From Cudoniella acicularis (lineage: Eukaryota; Ascomycota; Leotiomycetes; Helotiales; Helotiaceae): a DNA stretch of 12,059 bases. The DNA lies in the NCBI GenBank assembly GCA_013054445.1, contig JAAMPI010001627.1, forward strand, positions 1-12,059, given 5' to 3'. The first letter of the stretch is position 1; the number at the start of each line of letters is the position of its first letter. A model generated the notes under the pieces. That model was not told the origin of the DNA and made no database searches. It saw nothing but the letters and a program-made list of their open reading frames with translations. The position numbers and the translations under genes are program-made. Shown in pieces: positions 8,445 through 12,059 of the stretch.

Positions 8445-9448
8445 TCACTTGTTAAACTCCACCGTATCCAGACCCTTTGGTACCGAATCCCTCGTCCTTT
8501 TCCACTTCCTAGAATACGCCTCAAAGCTACTATGAACTGCTGGTTTCAACGCAAGAGACTTCACTCTCAGCGTCTCGGGGCTATCCTCACCTTCACAGAT
8601 CACCCTAGCTTTATAGGCTCTCTCCGCAAATATACTCGCCCGCGCTTGATCCCCATGCGCGATGCTGATCTGAAAGGCGTCGTAGTAGAGTCTAGCAATC
8701 AACGCCCCAGCACACCCGTCGAACTCTTGGTCGAGGACTTGAATCAGCGAGTAGCAGTCCCTCAAGCTCTCTTGTGGGTTGCTCATCATGCGAAACGGAT
8801 CCCCAATGGCTTCATCGAGATTCTGGATCTGTGTGCGCCGATTGTCGCTAGCTTGGAGTGAGGAAGGGGGGAGAGTGCAACCGCTGCAGGTGCAGGAGAA
8901 ACCAAAGCTTTCTTTAAGTAATGCCTGCCGTTCGCTTGACGTCCCGCCATGGTCGTACGATATTGTGATCTCAGTTCCTCTCTCAATCGATCGGATCGCG
9001 TGGATAGTTTCGTGCTCCTCGGCGCTGTTCCAGTTTATTGTGAGCATTTGGCATACAACTGTGGTTGATTAAGCACACTGTGGGGTAGACGCCGCCGACG
9101 GGCGACCCGGATCCGCATGGCAGAGCATTCGTCTTGAAGGCGCCGCTGAATGGGTTCTTCCCCGGGGAGTTGTTATGAAGAGACAGGAACTGCTGCTGTG
9201 ACTCTCTGGACATGGCCTTCAACTTTATCGCGAGAAACCGCTCTAACTTATTGGGAGGCATTGGGTCCAACGGTGAGAAGCGGCTTCTCACAAATGATTC
9301 GAGTGCCTTTAGATATGTTGAAACGGGCAACGAGACCTTTGCCTTTTCCGAGGATGTGCTTGATCTCGAAAGGCGCAATGCCCAGCTCTTCAATGGGATC
9401 GGTGCCACTAAGGAGCTGGGCGAATGCTGGTCGGAGTCTCAAGTTCAT
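8445..9448 (-). pseudogene. SET-domain (SMYD/SET5-like) protein, two frameshifts
   Basis: SET-domain proteins of this class transfer methyl groups from S-adenosylmethionine to lysine. From ATG 9448 the frame gives GIAPFEIKHILGKGKGLVA and GTRIICEKPLL, the first SET strands. A shift near 9274-9258 leads to PMPPNKLERFLAIKLKAM and on to INHSCMPNAHN, the conserved NHSC-PN motif. A second shift at about 9040-9031 (CACAATAAACTGG) leads to NWNS, HAIRSIERGTEITISYD (the catalytic Tyr region) and the post-SET cysteines CTCSGC. A helical C-terminal part follows (ARLYYDAFQISIAHGDQARAS). Both shifts are net +1 base and fall at short homopolymer runs. The frame ends at TGA 8447-8445. A few more codons (LFRQEN) stay open after it, so TGA may replace a Trp codon. 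All expected motifs survive, so decay is recent or the breaks are sequence errors. Confidence 0.8.
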
Positions 9449-9898
9449 CTGGCTGCAAGTGAGATGTCAAAGATTGTTTATCGAGCAAAGACACGATATC
9501 GGGGAGGCACCACCGACCTGCTCGTAAGACCTGAGTGATTCATTGACTTCACTCCAGTTGTAGGCACCAAACTCATCGGCACCCTCGTGCCAACACCGGA
9601 TACGAGAGCCGAAGCGTGTCTGTGCAATACGTGTCACAGTGTCGATATAGCTGTCTACCTTCGTGTCTGCTGCGGTAGACCCCGATACCTTCGAACTAAA
9701 ACGCAGAAATTTGTGGCCCTCGAAGGGAAGCTTGGGATGTTCGCCTGCTTTGATGTTGATGTAATTCGGCTTTATCTCGACCTGGGTGTCATCTTTGTAA
9801 TGCTCTTTGGTGAAGTCGATAAATCGTCCCCAGTTTTGTCTGTCTACAAGTCCTTTAGATAGAGGAGGATACATATCGAAACCGGCGTCGATTCCCAT
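9408..9898 (-). CDS. Conserved fungal protein of unknown function, two exons
   Basis: Exon 1 runs 9898-9518 from ATG (MGIDAGFDMYPPLSKG). The intron is 9517-9453 (65 nt, GTCGGT donor, TTGCAG acceptor). Exon 2 (9452-9408) adds PDELETPTSIRPAP and a TAG stop, 141 residues in all. The sequence includes WGRFIDFTKEHYKDDTQVEI, then LPFEGHKFLRFSSKVSGS, then TRIAQTRFGSRI. I recall similar uncharacterised proteins across ascomycetes, but I cannot name a domain. There is no signal peptide or membrane segment, so a cytosolic protein is likely. The donor is not ideal, but the splice keeps the phase and gives the ending I expect for the family. Its last exon overlaps the start of the SET gene in another frame on the same strand. 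Confidence 0.7.
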
Positions 9899-10397
9899 GG
9901 CTGCACTTTGCAACTGGAATCACGCAAACGAAAAGTAGTAGGTGATGAAGTTTGATAGGAACGAGTTCGCCGATGCCATACTTTACCGGGAGAAAAGATG
10001 CGGAAGGCGGTGAATTGATAATTCAATGCCCTATGTTGTGTAACTGTAATACTACCAATAAGCAGATGACACAAAGCCAGCGGTTGATACACACCACGAT
10101 GGGACATGCGCGATGTTTATGCCTAAGATGTTAACAACGTAATGCTCACTCTTCTCAAGTGAGCTGTGCATTTGCGGCTTGATGCTTTCTGCCAAGTCAT
10201 TGATAGTAGCGGACTGCTGCAGTAGGCTTCGATTACGATGTCCTCTTTGCACGCTCTCTTAAGTTTTATACCAGCCACACTTAGCCAGCACTAGACTGAT
10301 TCTGGTTAGTTGTTTCTCTGTCATCATGTTGTAGCCTGAGGTTATAGGCCGCGGCCTTTGACCTGACGTGATTTGCGGCTCCGCGATGACCTGCAAC
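9899..10397. other. Upstream region of the 141-residue gene, no gene seen
   Basis: This probably holds the promoter of the minus-strand gene starting at 9898. I see no clear TATA box, repeat, RNA gene or convincing open frame. Confidence 0.4.
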
Positions 10398-10424
10398 GTG
10401 TCCTTGTTACAGTAACAACGACAC
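10398..10424. repeat. Near-perfect 13 bp inverted repeat around one base
   Basis: GTGTCCTTGTTAC at 10398-10410 faces GTAACAACGACAC at 10412-10424 across a single A. Only one position is mismatched. It sits 30 bases upstream of a transposase-like start, so it may be made from transposon ends. Confidence 0.55.
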
Positions 10425-10454
10425 TTTTGAGGAGGCAGTCATCAGCCTCCCACA

Positions 10455-10625
10455 ATGGCAACGCATCTTGCAAAGTCGCAAGTTGACTTAATTACTGACA
10501 TAGTTTCTAGCGAATTATTTACAGACCATGAGATCGCTACAGCTGCTACAGTCGCTTGCGAAACTGGCTTCCCTCGAGGGCGCCATTTCGGGGTTCTAAT
10601 CTTATTTCCGAGACAGGGTTCTTGA
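10455..10625 (+). mobile_element. Transposase N-terminal fragment (Tc1/IS630-like)
   Basis: A 56-codon frame starts MATHLAKSQVDLITDIVSSE and continues LFTDHEIATAA. This resembles the helix-turn-helix start of fungal Tc1/mariner-IS630 (DDE) transposases, which bind the element ends. After about residue 31 the likeness is lost and the frame ends at TGA 10623-10625. No DDE catalytic part follows, so this is a truncated relic or one joined to other DNA. The match is from memory of the family, not from a search. Confidence 0.5.
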
Positions 10626-10941
10626 GACTATACCATATTGAGTTTAGCGCAACACCCCGCTTTGATATGACGTTATTACTCAGCAATGTATGAGTGATCA
10701 TACATTAGGCTACAGCATTAACCCTACTGTACTGTATTGCCAACAGCAGCTAGGCGTCGTGCACTTGATCGAACGTGAAAGCTACGCTCGTCTGAGTATC
10801 CACTTGTTCAAAGTTTTGTGTACGAGCTCTTTCATTATATCTCGGTACTGTTATTCTCCGCTTTCCCAAGGTGCTAATAATATTTGCTTGCTTCGGCTAA
10901 TGCCACATGCAATTAAGAGCATAGAAAGGACCAAATTACAA
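10626..10941 (+). other. No supportable gene
   Basis: A frame with ATG at 10690 stays open to 10968 and is in register with the HET relic that follows. Its residues show no known motif, and it lacks the stop codons that fill the HET part, so I do not call it a gene. It could contain the eroded N-terminus of the HET gene. Confidence 0.35.
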
Positions 10942-11933
10942 TACGAGCTCTTTAAGTACTTTCTATAGGATATATATAGAAGGATCTATCTATACGAAGC
11001 TTTATCCTATACATAGGGCGGAAGGGAGAAGCCTTATTCTATCACTATCGAGGGGCAAAAGTTAGATGTTACTATAAACCTTTATATAGCGCTATTACGT
11101 CTTTAAGACTGCTCTTTAGAACGAATCATATAGGTAGATGCAATCTATATTAACCAAGAAAACCTAGAGGAGTAGGGTCAACAGGTTTAGCTTATAGTAA
11201 TGATTTATAGTAAAGCATATCGTATACTTGTTTAGCTTAGAGAGACGGCAGATAATATAGAGAGAGCACTCGAGGATATATAACGTGCTACTAATAAGCA
11301 GTCTACCGAGCGTTTAGTTAACAAGAGAAATAAGAAAGCAGTCACTAACCTGCTTTAACGGTAATAGTTTTAGCGTATCTAGGTAAGAGGGTAAACACTT
11401 ATATATACTAGAAGATATTAATATAGTTTATTTAGGTTTTTTAAGAGATTGCTATAGCCTGATATATCGTGATTATATATAGTTCTACGGAGATTAACAG
11501 ATATACGTTCTGCTTAAGGCTAGAGTTAATACGAATATTATAAAATTTATCTTATATAGCTATCCCCGGGTTTTATAGTCTTCCTTTAGTAACTAATCTA
11601 GTTAAACAAGCTAGCCTCCGACTAAAATATAGAGAAAACTTACTAGAGAGGTACTCTTTAGATATACGATCTTTAGCCAAGCTAGTAGATATGTTCTATA
11701 CCTGTTAAGCTACTGATTTATACGATAAGATATATACTTTACGTAGTATAAGCTCTAATGATCTAGGTAAAGCTAGTCTATAGCCCGATTATAATATTTC
11801 CTAGGAAGAACTATTCTAGTAACTTGTTAAGTTTATTCTTAATAAAGATATATCTATAGAGACTTCTAGCGAGAGGGCGGTAATCAAGAGTAAGGGTATT
11901 ACGAATCGAGATTACGTATAGGCCTAGGCCTAA
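10942..11933 (+). pseudogene. HET-domain gene destroyed by RIP-like mutation
   Basis: HET proteins trigger cell death in fungal non-self recognition. The frame from 10993 reads YEALSYT*G, the opening HET motif. It continues with VDAIYINQENLEE (11134-11172), LV*LRETADNIERALEDI (11227-11280) and RI* at 11374-11382. A 53 nt intron fits at 11383-11435 (GTAAGA donor, TTTAG acceptor). After it the frame continues: EIAIA (11445-11459), STEINRYTFC, DIRSLAKLVDMF, DKIYTL and PDYNIS*EELF up to about 11834. I count 12 stops before the intron and 8 after it up to 11822, with 19 of 20 being TAA or TAG. No frameshift is needed. The DNA is rich in TA. This is what C-to-T change of Gln, Arg and Trp codons on both strands would leave. 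The 5' limit and the end beyond about 11915 are unclear. Confidence 0.88.
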
Positions 11934-11972
11934 GGCTCGGCTACGACTAAAGGGAACAGTATAGAGAACTAG

Positions 11973-12037
11973 GGTCCTAAGTCACGAAGGATTACGTGAC
12001 TAGTCATGTGACTAGTCAGGTGATAGAGTCTAGGACC
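11973..12037. repeat. Palindromic tandem repeat with inverted ends
   Basis: GTGACTAGTCA occurs at 11996-12006 and 12008-12018, with a degenerate third copy from 12020, period 12. Each holds the palindrome TGACTAGTCA. The cluster is flanked by GGTCCTA (11973-11979) and its complement TAGGACC (12031-12037). The TA-rich character of the HET relic fades here, so this may mark the edge of the mutated block or an element end. Confidence 0.5.
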
Positions 12038-12059
12038 GAGGCTTAGTAGGAGGACCGAA

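Noticed and set aside
10690..10968. Plus-strand 92-codon frame
   Set aside because: It has an ATG and no stops, but no motif and an odd composition. At most it contains the ruined N-terminus of the HET gene.
1..12059. CRISPR array, operon or prokaryotic features
   Set aside because: Introns, HET and WD40 relics show a fungal nuclear source; no spaced direct repeats of CRISPR type are present.

Overview
The window looks like nuclear DNA of a filamentous ascomycete (Pezizomycotina). Genes are split by 48-65 nt introns with fungal signals: GTATGT or GTAAGT donors, CTAAC-type branch sites, and CAG or TAG acceptors. It carries a HET-domain relic full of transition-type stop codons, as left by repeat-induced point mutation (RIP), plus remnants of WD40 repeats and a transposase. 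Three unread bases (n) near 6294-6358 point to draft-quality sequence. Single frameshifts must therefore be weighed as either real decay or read error.

Layout. 1-1216 holds no gene I can support. 1217-2028 (minus) is an unknown coiled-coil protein broken by one frameshift. 2431-2700 (minus) is a possible 70-residue two-exon gene. 2934-5587 (minus) is a long multi-exon coiled-coil gene, about 767 codons in my splice model, with one in-frame TAA. 6219-6482 is a compact element with 50 bp terminal inverted repeats between TA dinucleotides (a MITE). 6828-8025 (plus) is the best intact gene: three exons and 366 residues with a PD-(D/E)XK-like nuclease core. Directly behind its stop, in the same frame, lies a decayed WD40 repeat piece (8032-8259). 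8445-9448 (minus) is a SMYD/SET5-like SET-domain gene with two frameshifts. Its start overlaps the last exon of an intact 141-residue unknown gene (9408-9898, minus). 10398-10625 holds a near-palindrome and the helix-turn-helix start of a transposase. 10942-11933 (plus) is a HET-domain pseudogene with 20 stop codons up to 11822, no frameshift, and its intron still in place. The window ends in short palindromic repeats.

The content (HET, WD40 of the type found in fungal NLRs, nuclease-like protein, SET, transposon debris, coiled-coil genes of unknown family) is typical of a fast-turnover accessory or subtelomere-like region. There is no sign of one pathway or operon. The nearest thing to a theme is non-self recognition: the HET and WD40 relics belong to families used in fungal incompatibility, and the nuclease-like gene sits between them. 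I did not find a clearly new system. The best leads are the nuclease-like gene with its in-frame WD40 tail, the broken coiled-coil gene, and the MITE.
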